Below, in pieces: positions 1 through 8,527 of a DNA stretch of 43,999 nucleotides. The position numbers and the translations under genes were made by a program. How positions within the stretch are numbered: position 1 is the stretch's first letter; every line of letters starts with the position of its first letter. The notes beneath the pieces were generated by a model that made no database searches, was not told where the DNA came from, and worked only from the letters and a program-made list of their open reading frames with translations. The DNA is from Pseudotamlana haliotis (GTDB lineage: Bacteria; Bacteroidota; Bacteroidia; Flavobacteriales; Flavobacteriaceae): NCBI RefSeq assembly GCF_008806375.1, contig NZ_WAAT01000044.1, forward strand, positions 46,290-90,288. The letters are read 5' to 3'.

Positions 1-906
1 GAATAAATTATTAAAGTTACATTTTAATGAATATATAGCTGGGTTATTAGAAACATCTAAACTTGCTAATTGATTATTGTTACAATAAAAATATACTAAT
101 GCTGGGTTGTTAGAAACATCTAGACTAGTTATATTATTGTTGTCACAATATAAATATTTTAATACTGGATGAGCAGAAACATCTATAGATGATATATTAT
201 TTTCTACAATATCTAATTTAGTTAATGCTGTATTATTAGCAACATCTAAACTAGTTAAACTCATAGTGCCACAAGTTAAAGTAGCTAACGCTGTATTATT
301 AGAAACATCTAAACTAGTTAAACTCATAGTGCCACAAGTTAAAGTAGCTAACGCTGTATTATTAGAAACATCTAAACTCGTTAATTGATTAGTATGACAA
401 GTTAAATTAATAAATGCTGTATTATTAGAAACATCTACACTAGTTAAACTCATAGTGCCACAAGTTAAAGTAGCTAACGCTGTATTATTAGAAACATCTA
501 AACTAGCTACACTATTAGAAGAAAAAGATAAAGTTTCTAATAAAGGGTTTTGCGAAACATCTAAACTAGTTACATTATTATTTGAAAAAGACAAATATGT
601 TAATGCCGTATTTTTAGAAACATCTATACTTGTTAACATATTATTATAACAATTTAACTCTGTTAAGTTTGTAAAAGCTTCTATCCCTGTTAAGTCAGTA
701 ATTGACTTGTTAGAAACGGTGATCCTACCTGTAAAAGCAGTAGCTTCGTCACAAGAAATTTCGCCATCATCAGTTGTATTTATCGCAGTATCGGCTAGCA
801 AAGCAGCTTTAAAGTTTGCGTCAGGTATGTTTACATTGCCTGTACATTGTGCATCTATATTCATATAAACGAATACAAATAAGAGTAATGTTAATTTTGT
901 TTTCAT
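1..906 (-). CDS. Secreted leucine-rich-repeat protein, 3' end outside window
   Basis: The minus strand is open from an ATG at 906-904 through all 302 codons to the window edge. It begins with a signal peptide (MKTKLTLLLFVFVYMNIDAQ), then a short region of about 60 residues (IPDANFKAALL, typical of the cap before such repeats), then at least ten 21-residue repeats of the type LTSLDVSNNTALxxLxC. The repeats follow the bacterial LRR pattern with regularly spaced Leu and Asn, so an extracellular solenoid for protein or glycan binding is likely. The C-terminus, where a T9SS sorting domain would be expected, is not visible. A motif-1 ECF promoter lies about 45 bp upstream, placing the gene in the same putative regulon as cassette 1 and the PNGase genes. 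Family call is firm; ligand unknown. Confidence 0.88.
   Translation of the reverse strand, partial: MKTKLTLLLFVFVYMNIDAQCTGNVNIPDANFKAALLADTAINTTDDGEISCDEATAFTGRITVSNKSITDLTGIEAFTNLTELNCYNNMLTSIDVSKNTALTYLSFSNNNVTSLDVSQNPLLETLSFSSNSVASLDVSNNTALATLTCGTMSLTSVDVSNNTAFINLTCHTNQLTSLDVSNNTALATLTCGTMSLTSLDVSNNTALATLTCGTMSLTSLDVANNTALTKLDIVENNISSIDVSAHPVLKYLYCDNNNITSLDVSNNPALVYFYCNNNQLASLDVSNNPAIYSLKCNFNNLF
52..681 (-). repeat. 63-bp in-frame tandem repeats encoding LRR units
   Basis: The heptamer AACATCT recurs at exactly 63-bp spacing (52, 115, 178, 241, 304, 367, 430, 493, 556, 619). Each unit encodes 21 residues of the LRR array. The units starting at 241 and 304 are identical over all 63 bp and the one at 430 differs by one base, whereas the outer units are diverged. 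That pattern suggests recent unit duplication or gene conversion in the middle of the array. Confidence 0.9.
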
Positions 907-944
907 AAAAAAAGTTTTTGATTAAAAAATTAGCGTATATGTAT

Positions 945-971
945 TAAGTGTCAAAATTGTGTAAGACCCCC
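945..971 (-). promoter_or_regulatory. ECF-type promoter motif 1 (copy A), drives LRR gene
   Basis: On the minus strand a G5 tract (971-967) is followed after exactly 14 nt by GACAC (952-948) and TTAAT. The same architecture with the same 14-nt spacing, and a nearly identical CAATTTTGACACTTA core, occurs at 2233, 12452 and 15403. I interpret the G-tract as -35 and GACAC as -10 of an ECF sigma promoter. It lies about 45 bp from the LRR start codon. Confidence 0.72.
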
Positions 972-1165
972 TAGGGAAAACTCAATTATTTTTCTATATC
1001 TGTAATAATAATATGAATAAACCAAAAAAAAACATTCATATTATTTAGTGAAACAGCATATAGATTGTTGAAAATGAAATTAAGATTTGGAGTCTTTCTG
1101 TTTAAGCTAATTTTGTGTGTTTTTTGTTTATTGGAGTTGAGTGAGCCAGATGCCTTAACCTTTAT

Positions 1166-1390
1166 TTACAACCAATGAGCAAAAACTTTGCGCTTTTTAG
1201 CAGTTTCTAATAAACGATTAACACAGGTCTTTGTTGTTGTAAACTCCGGATTATATAATGGGTATGTTTTCCGAGTTTTTCAACTATTTTGAGTTGCTCT
1301 AGGTCGTTTTTTAGTGTTGTGTGAAGAATTCTTTGTTTTAAGAGAAAATAAATGTTTTTTTTATTGTGATTAGTGAAATTTGCCTTTCAA
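1166..1390 (-). pseudogene. Possible frameshifted gene remnant, unknown family
   Basis: The minus strand reads as plausible protein in two overlapping frames. One frame gives LKNDLEQLKIVEKLG (about 1320-1270). A shift near 1265 then leads to KTYPLYNPEFTTTKTCV and LLETAKKRKVFAHWL, ending at TAA (1166-1168). Neither frame has a good start codon or full length. I do not recognise the family. The stretch could be a decayed gene or chance; the protein-like composition after one frameshift is the only evidence. The rest of the 907-1530 gap holds motif 1 copy A and the AT-rich leader of the sigma gene. Confidence 0.28.
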
Positions 1391-1530
1391 CTTATTGAAT
1401 TAGTAAAAATCAACCTTTCATTTTTATTTATTTCCTCTAGTTTTATCATTATCAATTTATTTAATATATTGCTCAAACTTTAACTTTAATTTAATACTTT
1501 AAGGTTGTAGATTAAATTTTCTTATAAATT

Positions 1531-2094
1531 ATGTGTAAATCCGATAATGAAATAATAGAGCGATTGAAGGTTGATGACAAAAAAGCCTTGACTTTATTAT
1601 ATAATAACTATTGGAAAGTGCTGTATATTTCTTCTTATAATTTATTAAAAGATAAAGAGGTTTGCGAAGAAATTATTCAAGATGTGTTTATTGATCTTTG
1701 GAATAAACGTAAAAGCCTTCAAATTAAAGTGTCTCTTAAAAGCTATCTTTATGCATGTGTGAGATATAAAGTTTTTGCTGAATTTAGAGCCAATAAAAAG
1801 ATACGCGTTGAGTTATTTGAACAATTAAATGAGCGCATACATTATACGAACCCAGAAACTAAATTGATACATAGTGAGCTTAAAGACTATGTTAATCTTG
1901 TGGTTGAAAGTTTGCCGGAAAAGTGCAAGAAGGTCTATCAACTCAGTAGACATGAGCAGCTAAGTCATAAAGAAATAGCCGAACAATTAGATATTACTGT
2001 TAAAACAGTAGAGAATCATATTACAAACGCACTTCGCGTACTACGTACTTCTTTAGGGCAGGTTTTATTTGTTGCACTTTTTCTAAATTTATAA
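1531..2094 (+). CDS. ECF RNA polymerase sigma factor, cassette 1
   Basis: A 187-residue sigma-70 family ECF factor of the Bacteroidota type that pairs with FecR anti-sigma proteins. Region 2 covers about residues 20-90, including the core-binding stretch EEIIQDVFIDLWNKR and the -10-reading stretch SLKSYLYACVRYKV. Region 4 covers about 125-180 with a helix-turn-helix (LSHKEIAEQLDITVKTVENHI). The ATG start fits the normal family length. It lies 197 bp upstream of fecR1, and motif 1 sits in that gap, so the sigma gene is outside the transcript it probably activates. No motif 1 is seen upstream of the sigma gene itself. Similarity to the second sigma at 31553 is much lower than that between the two SusC proteins. 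Family assignment is firm; the link to motif 1 is inferred from position. Confidence 0.93.
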   Translation: MCKSDNEIIERLKVDDKKALTLLYNNYWKVLYISSYNLLKDKEVCEEIIQDVFIDLWNKRKSLQIKVSLKSYLYACVRYKVFAEFRANKKIRVELFEQLNERIHYTNPETKLIHSELKDYVNLVVESLPEKCKKVYQLSRHEQLSHKEIAEQLDITVKTVENHITNALRVLRTSLGQVLFVALFLNL

Positions 2095-2232
2095 ATTTCC
2101 ATTTCTTTCGTACAGTAAAACAACATTGCGTTTTATTTACTGATTTTACTCATTCATTAGTTTAAATGGTGTGCTCCTCTTTTTTTTGTGATATTATTTT
2201 CAAAGAAAGTGAAAAAAAAATGATTTTTTTTT

Positions 2233-2260
2233 GGGGGGTACAGCTTAGTTTTGACACTTA
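2233..2260 (+). promoter_or_regulatory. ECF-type promoter motif 1 (copy B), drives fecR1-susC1
   Basis: G6 at 2233-2238, 14-nt spacer, GACAC at 2253-2257, then TTA. It lies in the gap between sigma1 and fecR1, about 39 bp from the fecR1 ATG. That is the expected place for the self-activated promoter of a sigma/FecR/SusC cell-surface signalling operon. Confidence 0.75.
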
Positions 2261-2291
2261 GTTAATATAAAGTAACATACTGGTAGATTTT

Positions 2292-3443
2292 ATGAAACAT
2301 AACCAATATACAAATCAAGATTTTCAAGCCTTGATTGAGAAATATCTAGATGGCAAAATTTCGATTGAAGAAGTTAAAATGCTTGTAAACTATTATGAAA
2401 GTTTTCAGGAGAACAATGAGTGGGTTGAAGAGTTAGGGTCGGAAAGTCAGATAAAAAATAAAATGCTTATTAATATTCTGGAGTCAATCCAAGAAGATCG
2501 CCCGGTTAAAACGATTCCTTTTTATAAGAAATCTATGTTTAAATATGTAGCAGCCGCATGTTTAATAGCGTCTATAGCTTTAGGTTTTGTATACAAATTA
2601 CAATATAATAAAACGGCTAATGCTGTAGTAACTAATAATACTATTCAAAGCGGATCAGATAAGGCAACTTTAACTTTGGAGGATGGAAGCCATATTGCGC
2701 TAGAAAAAGAAACTACCTATGAGTCTGCTAAGCTAAAAAGCAATGGTAAATCTGTAGTTTATAATAAATCAGGAAAATCAGAAGACGAGCTGGTTTATAA
2801 TTATTTAACCGTTCCTAGAGGGGGGCAGTTTGTTGTTGAATTATCAGACGGCACAAAAGTGTGGCTTAATTCAGATTCAAAGTTAAAATACCCTGTGAGC
2901 TTTATTAAAGGAAATCCAAGGGAAATTCAGTTGGTTTATGGAGAAGCCTATTTTGAAGTTTCAAAAAGTACCAAGCATAATGGAGATGCTTTTTCAGTAA
3001 AAACAAATGATCAGCTTATAACCGTATTAGGAACGGAGTTCAATGTTAAAGCCTATAAAAATGAAACAGAGATTTTAACCACTTTAGTGGAAGGCAGCAT
3101 AGCAGTTGGTAACGGTGTTACTAATGGAGTACTAAGGCCTGGTGAGCAGTCTAGACTATCTCAGTTTAAAAATGAATTTGAAATTTACGAAGTAGAGGTC
3201 GCCGATATTATTTCATGGCGTAAAGGCGAATTCAGTTTTACAAAAAAGCCTTTAGAAGATATTATGAGAGTTTTATCAAGATGGTATGATGTTGATGTTG
3301 TAATAGCTAATGAAGAATTAAAAAGCGTAGGTTTTACAGGTGTTATAAGTAAACAGCAGTCTATAGAGTATATACTGGAAATTATAAAAAGCACGAATAA
3401 TATGAATTATAAAATCGAAAATAAATCTATAGTTATAGAATAA
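2292..3443 (+). CDS. FecR-family anti-sigma factor, cassette 1
   Basis: A 383-residue inner-membrane anti-sigma regulator. The cytoplasmic N-terminal part (1-80) would bind the partner sigma. A single membrane helix runs about 83-101 (MFKYVAAACLIASIALGF). The periplasmic part has the FecR domain (about 125-290, with LTVPRGGQFVVELSDGTKVW and YGEAYFEVSK) and a C-terminal DUF4974-like domain (about 310-383) that contacts the STN domain of the TonB receptor. Its periplasmic half is very similar to the FecR at 32237, and both proteins are 383 residues long. The cytoplasmic parts show no obvious resemblance. It is followed after 77 bp by susC1 with a conserved hairpin in between. Confidence 0.93.
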   Translation: MKHNQYTNQDFQALIEKYLDGKISIEEVKMLVNYYESFQENNEWVEELGSESQIKNKMLINILESIQEDRPVKTIPFYKKSMFKYVAAACLIASIALGFVYKLQYNKTANAVVTNNTIQSGSDKATLTLEDGSHIALEKETTYESAKLKSNGKSVVYNKSGKSEDELVYNYLTVPRGGQFVVELSDGTKVWLNSDSKLKYPVSFIKGNPREIQLVYGEAYFEVSKSTKHNGDAFSVKTNDQLITVLGTEFNVKAYKNETEILTTLVEGSIAVGNGVTNGVLRPGEQSRLSQFKNEFEIYEVEVADIISWRKGEFSFTKKPLEDIMRVLSRWYDVDVVIANEELKSVGFTGVISKQQSIEYILEIIKSTNNMNYKIENKSIVIE

Positions 3444-3447
3444 AAAA

Positions 3448-3484
3448 GGGATAAAACTAAACATCTCACCGCCAGTGATATCCC
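3448..3484 (+). promoter_or_regulatory. Conserved hairpin element between fecR1 and susC1
   Basis: GGGATA (3448-3453) pairs with TATCCC (3479-3484). Inside, TCAC-CGCCA-GTGA (3466-3478) can form a second small stem. CCAGTG occurs twice (3472 and 3484 regions). Nearly the same sequence sits at the same place in cassette 2 (33395-33431) although no protein is encoded there. It could be an attenuator, an RNA-processing site or a site controlling susC translation. Confidence 0.5.
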
Positions 3485-3520
3485 CAGTGTATTTGATTAA
3501 AAAAACCAAAATGTAAATTT

Positions 3521-6500
3521 ATGAAAAAAACATTATTAATGCTTCTCATTTGTGTGAGAAGTTTTTTACCCCAAATCATGAAAACATTTATTTTTCTTTT
3601 TTCAGTGTGCGTCTTTAGTATGTCTCCTAAAAACGGATTTTCGCAAAATGCAGAAATTGAAATTAAAGACAATCAGGTTGTTTCAGTAGATGAAGTCTTT
3701 GAAATGATTAAGAGCCAGACCGATTACATGTTTGTTTATAGAGGAGATTTGTTTGATAATTATCCAAAGGCGAATTTAAAAAAGGGAATAATCAAAGTAG
3801 ATAAACTTTTAAGTTTGACTTTGTCAAAAGGAGCTTTTGATTATAAGTTCTCTGACGAAAATACCATCATTATAAAAAAGAAGGTCGCTAAGAAAGATTC
3901 AGTATTAAAAAGTAATAATGTATTTCAACAAACAATAAATGGTAATGTTACTGATGAAAACGGAGTGCCTCTTGCAGGTGCAGGTGTGCTAGTGAAGAAC
4001 ACAAAAAATGGAGTATTTACTGATTTTGACGGTAATTTTTCAATTAATTTAAGAAATGCCGACGAAAATATCGTGTTAGTTTTTAGTTATTTAGGGTATA
4101 TAAAAACGGAGTTAGTAGTTAGTTCTAAAGAGTTTGTTAATGTTAAAATGCTTCCAGACCTTGATAGTTTAGATGAGGTGGTAGTAATTGGATACGGAAC
4201 TACTACCGTAAAAGATGCCACGGGTTCTATTTCTAGTATATCCGCTAAAGAAATTGAAGAAGCTCCAATGTTAGCTACTGTTGAAGGTATGCTTCAAGGA
4301 AGAGCTTCGGGAGTTGATGTGCAAATTGCATCGGCCTCTCCAACGTCTCCTGTAAGTGTAATTATTCGTGGGCAATCTTCATTAGTTGGAAATAACCAAC
4401 CGTTATGGGTTATTGATGGTGTGCCTCAATACGGAGATACCAGTAGTGGTGGCGTTGACAATCCCTTAAGTAATTTAAACCTTGATGATGTTCAAAGCGT
4501 TGATATACTAAAAGATGCTTCTGCAACCGCTGTTTATGGTTCTAGAGCGGCCAATGGTGTCGTGATGGTAACAACCAAAAAAGGAAAGTCTAATCAGAAA
4601 CCTGTAATTGAACTATCTACACGTACAGGGCTTACGGTTATGGATTTTAATAGTTTTAATTTCTTTGGGGCCGAGGATTACAAAAATTTTACGATAGCTG
4701 CTAGTAAGGAATCAGTTCTTACTAATGGTTTTGGTACTTATAGTGCTGCGGTTATAGATGAAAATGCGTTTTTAAATATGAATACCACACAATATGATGC
4801 TTCTGATTTGAAAGTTTTACCTGGAGCTTTTTATGATAATGATATCCATTGGCAAGATGAGATGACGCAAAGTCCATTAGTTTCACAGCATACCGCTTCA
4901 ATTCGAGGAGGATCAAGCAATAACACTTATTTCGTGTCCTTCAACTACAATGGTGCAGATGGAATAATGAAAGGAGGAAGTAGTGAGACCTACGGTGGTC
5001 GTCTTAATTTTGATACAAATATAAGTGAACATTTTAAGTTTGGATTAAACATAAGCGCCAGTTCGCGTACTACCGATAGTAAGGACTCTATGTTGAGACT
5101 TTTAGGACGTGTACGTCCAGATCTTCCTGAATATAATCCAGATGGATCTATATTTACAGCAGATGTCTACACTGAAAACCCGCTTACTACGTATAAAAAC
5201 ACCAATGCTGGAACAGGAGTTTTATTTAATAGTACCGCTTATGTGGATTATACCATAATTAAAGGTTTGAATTTAAGGGGGGCGTATACTATTAATTACT
5301 CAGACACGGAAACATTGCAATATAATATAGAAGGTACCAGCGATAATAATCCTTATAATAACAGGTCTTGGTACAGTTTTAAATCAACATTTAATGTTTA
5401 CGAAGCGACGTTATCATATAATACAGTAATCAATAAAAAACATGATATTAATGCTTTGGCAGGATATACCTATGAGAATAGCAATAGAGGAAATATGTCT
5501 ATAAAAGGTCAAAACTTTCCTGATGATGATAATCTTAATAATTTCTCATCTGCAGCAGAGATTACTGACGTGCAAGAGGAGTACTCTCAAAATGCGTTGA
5601 TCTCCCAATTTGCACGTTTTCATTATAAATTTGATGATCGTTATATTATTTCAGGAACAGTTCGTAGGGATGGTTCTTCACGTTTTGGACCAGAAACACG
5701 TTGGGGTATTTTTCCTTCTGGAGCTGCAGCATGGTTAATTTCTGAAGAAAATTTTATAAAATCCACTAACCTTGATAAATATGTTTCTTACTTAAAGCTA
5801 AGAGCGTCTTTAGGCGTAACAGGTTCTCAAAATCTTGGGAATTTTGACTGGATAACCTTAGTTAATTCTACAATTTATGCTGATAGCCCTGCAATGGTCC
5901 CATCAACAATTGGAAATCCAAATCTACAGTGGGAGGAAACGCAAATGTTAGATATAGGCCTAGATTTTGGACTGTTTAATCATCGTCTATCAGGTACCGT
6001 TGGAGTATATGAAAAGATTAGTGACCAATTATTTTATGACAAACCTGTAGCGTTGAGTTCTTCATTTACAGATGTTAAATCCAATGTTGCAAAAATAAGT
6101 AATCGTGGATTTGAATTTGATATTAAGTACAACATCATTCAAAAAGCGAATAGTCGATTAACATTCAATTTTAACTGGTCTAAAAATGTTACGAATGTGT
6201 TAAAAATTAATGGAACACTTGATGAGTTGTTTTTTCCTGGAATTTGGGGGCCATACATCAGACTTACAGAAGGCGGGGAAACCGGTCAATGGTATGGATT
6301 AGAAACTTCCGGGAGATTTTATGTTAATGCAGAAGATATGTTTGCTATGAGAGGTCACTCTACTGAGACTGGACAAACCACCTATTTAAGCTTGGCGGCA
6401 GAAACAGCGGGGGATCTTATGTTTATGGATCAAGATGGTGATGGGGTTATAACCAATGATGACCGTGTAAATATAGGAAGTTCAACTCCTTTAGGTTATG

Positions 6501-6997
6501 GAGGTTTTGGTCTATCCTATCAAATTAAAGGTTTTAATGTTAATGCTAATTTTACTTATGCCTATGGCCATAAGAGGTTTTGGAATTTAGCATATACTGA
6601 TATTGGTAACACGCGTCATTATAACCAAAGTAATGCAATTGCAGGAGAAAGTACGATTTTAAATAGCCCGTATGATGCGCTTTTTCCAAGAATGGGACCA
6701 GGATTGGCACCAAATGCTAGGTTTTCTGATTTCTATTTGTATGATGCGTCATATTTACGTCTAAATGCGCTAAATATGAGTTACAGGCTTCCTAGTGAGA
6801 TATTTGCGAATACAAGTGTTAAAGGGATTAGTGTTAGGCTTCAAGCCTCAAATCTATTAACGATTACCAAGTATCCAGGGTTTGACCCTCAAGGGAACTT
6901 TTCTTCTTCAAGACTTGGTGCAGGAATGTCTGTAGATTCTAGTAGTTATCCTGCTGCACAAATATACAGTCTTGGAGTTGTTTTTAACTTTCAATAA
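3521..6997 (+). CDS. SusC-like TonB-dependent transporter with STN domain, cassette 1
   Basis: An 1158-residue outer-membrane TonB-dependent receptor of the SusC/RagA family. In order: a long signal region ending near residue 42 (NGFSQ), an STN signalling domain (about 43-115), a carboxypeptidase-regulatory-like beta domain (about 140-215, INGNVTDENGVPLAGAGV), a TonB-box-like segment (DEVVVIGYGT), the plug (about 230-345, with QPLWVIDGVPQYGD and SRAANGVVMVTTKKG) and a beta-barrel to the terminal Phe-Gln. The STN domain marks it as a signal-transducing receptor acting through FecR1. A second Met at 3578 heads a conventional signal peptide, but the upstream 19 residues are partly conserved in SusC2, so I keep the ATG at 3521. 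susD1 follows after 11 bp. Substrate cannot be read from sequence; the surrounding PNGases and proteases suggest peptides or glycopeptides. Confidence 0.95.
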   Translation: MKKTLLMLLICVRSFLPQIMKTFIFLFSVCVFSMSPKNGFSQNAEIEIKDNQVVSVDEVFEMIKSQTDYMFVYRGDLFDNYPKANLKKGIIKVDKLLSLTLSKGAFDYKFSDENTIIIKKKVAKKDSVLKSNNVFQQTINGNVTDENGVPLAGAGVLVKNTKNGVFTDFDGNFSINLRNADENIVLVFSYLGYIKTELVVSSKEFVNVKMLPDLDSLDEVVVIGYGTTTVKDATGSISSISAKEIEEAPMLATVEGMLQGRASGVDVQIASASPTSPVSVIIRGQSSLVGNNQPLWVIDGVPQYGDTSSGGVDNPLSNLNLDDVQSVDILKDASATAVYGSRAANGVVMVTTKKGKSNQKPVIELSTRTGLTVMDFNSFNFFGAEDYKNFTIAASKESVLTNGFGTYSAAVIDENAFLNMNTTQYDASDLKVLPGAFYDNDIHWQDEMTQSPLVSQHTASIRGGSSNNTYFVSFNYNGADGIMKGGSSETYGGRLNFDTNISEHFKFGLNISASSRTTDSKDSMLRLLGRVRPDLPEYNPDGSIFTADVYTENPLTTYKNTNAGTGVLFNSTAYVDYTIIKGLNLRGAYTINYSDTETLQYNIEGTSDNNPYNNRSWYSFKSTFNVYEATLSYNTVINKKHDINALAGYTYENSNRGNMSIKGQNFPDDDNLNNFSSAAEITDVQEEYSQNALISQFARFHYKFDDRYIISGTVRRDGSSRFGPETRWGIFPSGAAAWLISEENFIKSTNLDKYVSYLKLRASLGVTGSQNLGNFDWITLVNSTIYADSPAMVPSTIGNPNLQWEETQMLDIGLDFGLFNHRLSGTVGVYEKISDQLFYDKPVALSSSFTDVKSNVAKISNRGFEFDIKYNIIQKANSRLTFNFNWSKNVTNVLKINGTLDELFFPGIWGPYIRLTEGGETGQWYGLETSGRFYVNAEDMFAMRGHSTETGQTTYLSLAAETAGDLMFMDQDGDGVITNDDRVNIGSSTPLGYGGFGLSYQIKGFNVNANFTYAYGHKRFWNLAYTDIGNTRHYNQSNAIAGESTILNSPYDALFPRMGPGLAPNARFSDFYLYDASYLRLNALNMSYRLPSEIFANTSVKGISVRLQASNLLTITKYPGFDPQGNFSSSRLGAGMSVDSSSYPAAQIYSLGVVFNFQ

Positions 6998-7008
6998 ATT
7001 TATTTAAT

Positions 7009-8511
7009 ATGAAAAAAATATTTTATATATCATTAATTAGTCTAAGTTTTGGAATGATTTCATGTGAAGACAATTTAGATATTACACCTACATATATTTT
7101 AAATGAAAAGAACGCAGTAACTAATGATATTCAAGCACGATCTGTTGTTAATGGTATTTATCAAACTATAGTGGAATCAGATGAATTCTCGGGTAAACTG
7201 TATTCAGCTCTAGCTTCTAAATCGGGTTTTTTTCTCTCGTCAACTGGGGATTATGAAATGATTTACTCAGAATCCAACGAAACAACCACTAATATAACAA
7301 ATAGATGGTTAGACTATTATACCACCCTAAACGCGGCAAATTTTGCAATTACTAAAATAGAGCAATTATCTGAAACACAAATTGAGGATGAAGATAAAAC
7401 CACTTTGCTCGCAGAGGCTAAATGTTTAAGAGCATTTGCTAATATGAATCTTTTTTGGAATTATGGACACTGGTGGTCTACCGATGATTCCAACCCCAAT
7501 GGTATATTGTACCGTGATAAACCAATAACTGCTGAGACCATTGAAGGCGCCAGGTTAAACGTGGGAGATAGTTATCAGAAAATATTTGATGATCTTGATT
7601 TTGCTATTAATAATTTACCATCTTTTACGAGTAGTAAATTTGTTTCAAAACAATTTGCTAAAGTTTTAAAAGCTAAAATACTGCTTTATAGAAACGGGTT
7701 TAATGACGGCGCAGGTGATTTTGCCGAGGCATTAACTTTGGTAAATGATGTATTAAATAATGGTGTCGCTGGTTTTTCAATGCAACCGGATTTAGCAAAG
7801 GTTTATGAGGATTCATGGGATTCTGAAGAAAACCTGTTTTCTGGTTATATCTCTGATAATGCAGACCGAGTTAATAACGTTAGTTATTTCTATTCATTCT
7901 CATTGATTATGAGTCATTCAAATCGTTTACCTCTTTTTACTGGTCAACAATTAGATGCCGGTCTAAATGCTGGATTCGACTGGTTTTCAGAAGATCCGAG
8001 ATGGGATATTGTAACAGGTAAAGCGCGCGCTCCTATACTATGGGATAAGGTTGAACGATTTACCTTCACTAAGGTAGCAAGACTTGGTAAACTTGCTGGG
8101 CAAGAAGCCAGTCCTCAAGATTTAAAATTCAACACCTATTTTTTTAGATATCCAGAGCTGTATATTTTAAAAGCGGAATTATTAGCAAGAACAGGAGCTT
8201 CTATAACAGAGGCCATTGCGCCAATTAACGAGATGCGTTCTAAAAGAACAAATCCGGTATTACCTAGTTTAAATCCTCAAAATGAACAGGAATTAAAGGA
8301 TATGATCTTTAAAGAGTATTTCTTGGAAACTTTCTTAGAAAATGGAAGTGAATATTTTGCTTCTTTAAGGTTTAAAGATAATGCGGGTTTACTTTGGATT
8401 GAAAGTTTTAGAAATGGTACACCAATAAGTTTTAATCGCTTATGTTATCCTATTCCTAGTCAAGAGATGGAACTTAATAGTAAAATGACTCAAAACACTG
8501 ATTTAGAGTAG
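7009..8511 (+). CDS. SusD-like outer-membrane lipoprotein, cassette 1
   Basis: A 500-residue SusD/RagB family surface lipoprotein, the lid partner of the SusC upstream. Its lipoprotein signal ends at SFGMISC, with Cys about residue 19. The helical TPR-like SusD core is seen in segments such as RWLDYYTTLNAANFAI, AEAKCLRAFANMNLFWNYG and FAKVLKAKILLYRNG. The usual C-terminal motif region contains APINEMRSKRTNPVLPSLNP and IFKEYFLETFLENGSEYFASLR. It is 11 bp after susC1 and 16 bp before the DUF4465-like gene, so the three are one operon. Very similar to the SusD at 36960. Confidence 0.94.
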   Translation: MKKIFYISLISLSFGMISCEDNLDITPTYILNEKNAVTNDIQARSVVNGIYQTIVESDEFSGKLYSALASKSGFFLSSTGDYEMIYSESNETTTNITNRWLDYYTTLNAANFAITKIEQLSETQIEDEDKTTLLAEAKCLRAFANMNLFWNYGHWWSTDDSNPNGILYRDKPITAETIEGARLNVGDSYQKIFDDLDFAINNLPSFTSSKFVSKQFAKVLKAKILLYRNGFNDGAGDFAEALTLVNDVLNNGVAGFSMQPDLAKVYEDSWDSEENLFSGYISDNADRVNNVSYFYSFSLIMSHSNRLPLFTGQQLDAGLNAGFDWFSEDPRWDIVTGKARAPILWDKVERFTFTKVARLGKLAGQEASPQDLKFNTYFFRYPELYILKAELLARTGASITEAIAPINEMRSKRTNPVLPSLNPQNEQELKDMIFKEYFLETFLENGSEYFASLRFKDNAGLLWIESFRNGTPISFNRLCYPIPSQEMELNSKMTQNTDLE

Positions 8512-8527
8512 TTAATAAAATAATAAT

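Noticed and set aside
455-649. Plus-strand open frame of 64 codons at the left end
   Set aside because: It is antisense to the LRR array; the repeats keep the opposite strand open. The minus-strand frame has a start, a signal peptide and the LRR pattern.
52-681. CRISPR-like regularly spaced repeats
   Set aside because: The 63-bp periodicity has no spacers; it is the in-frame LRR repeat of a protein.
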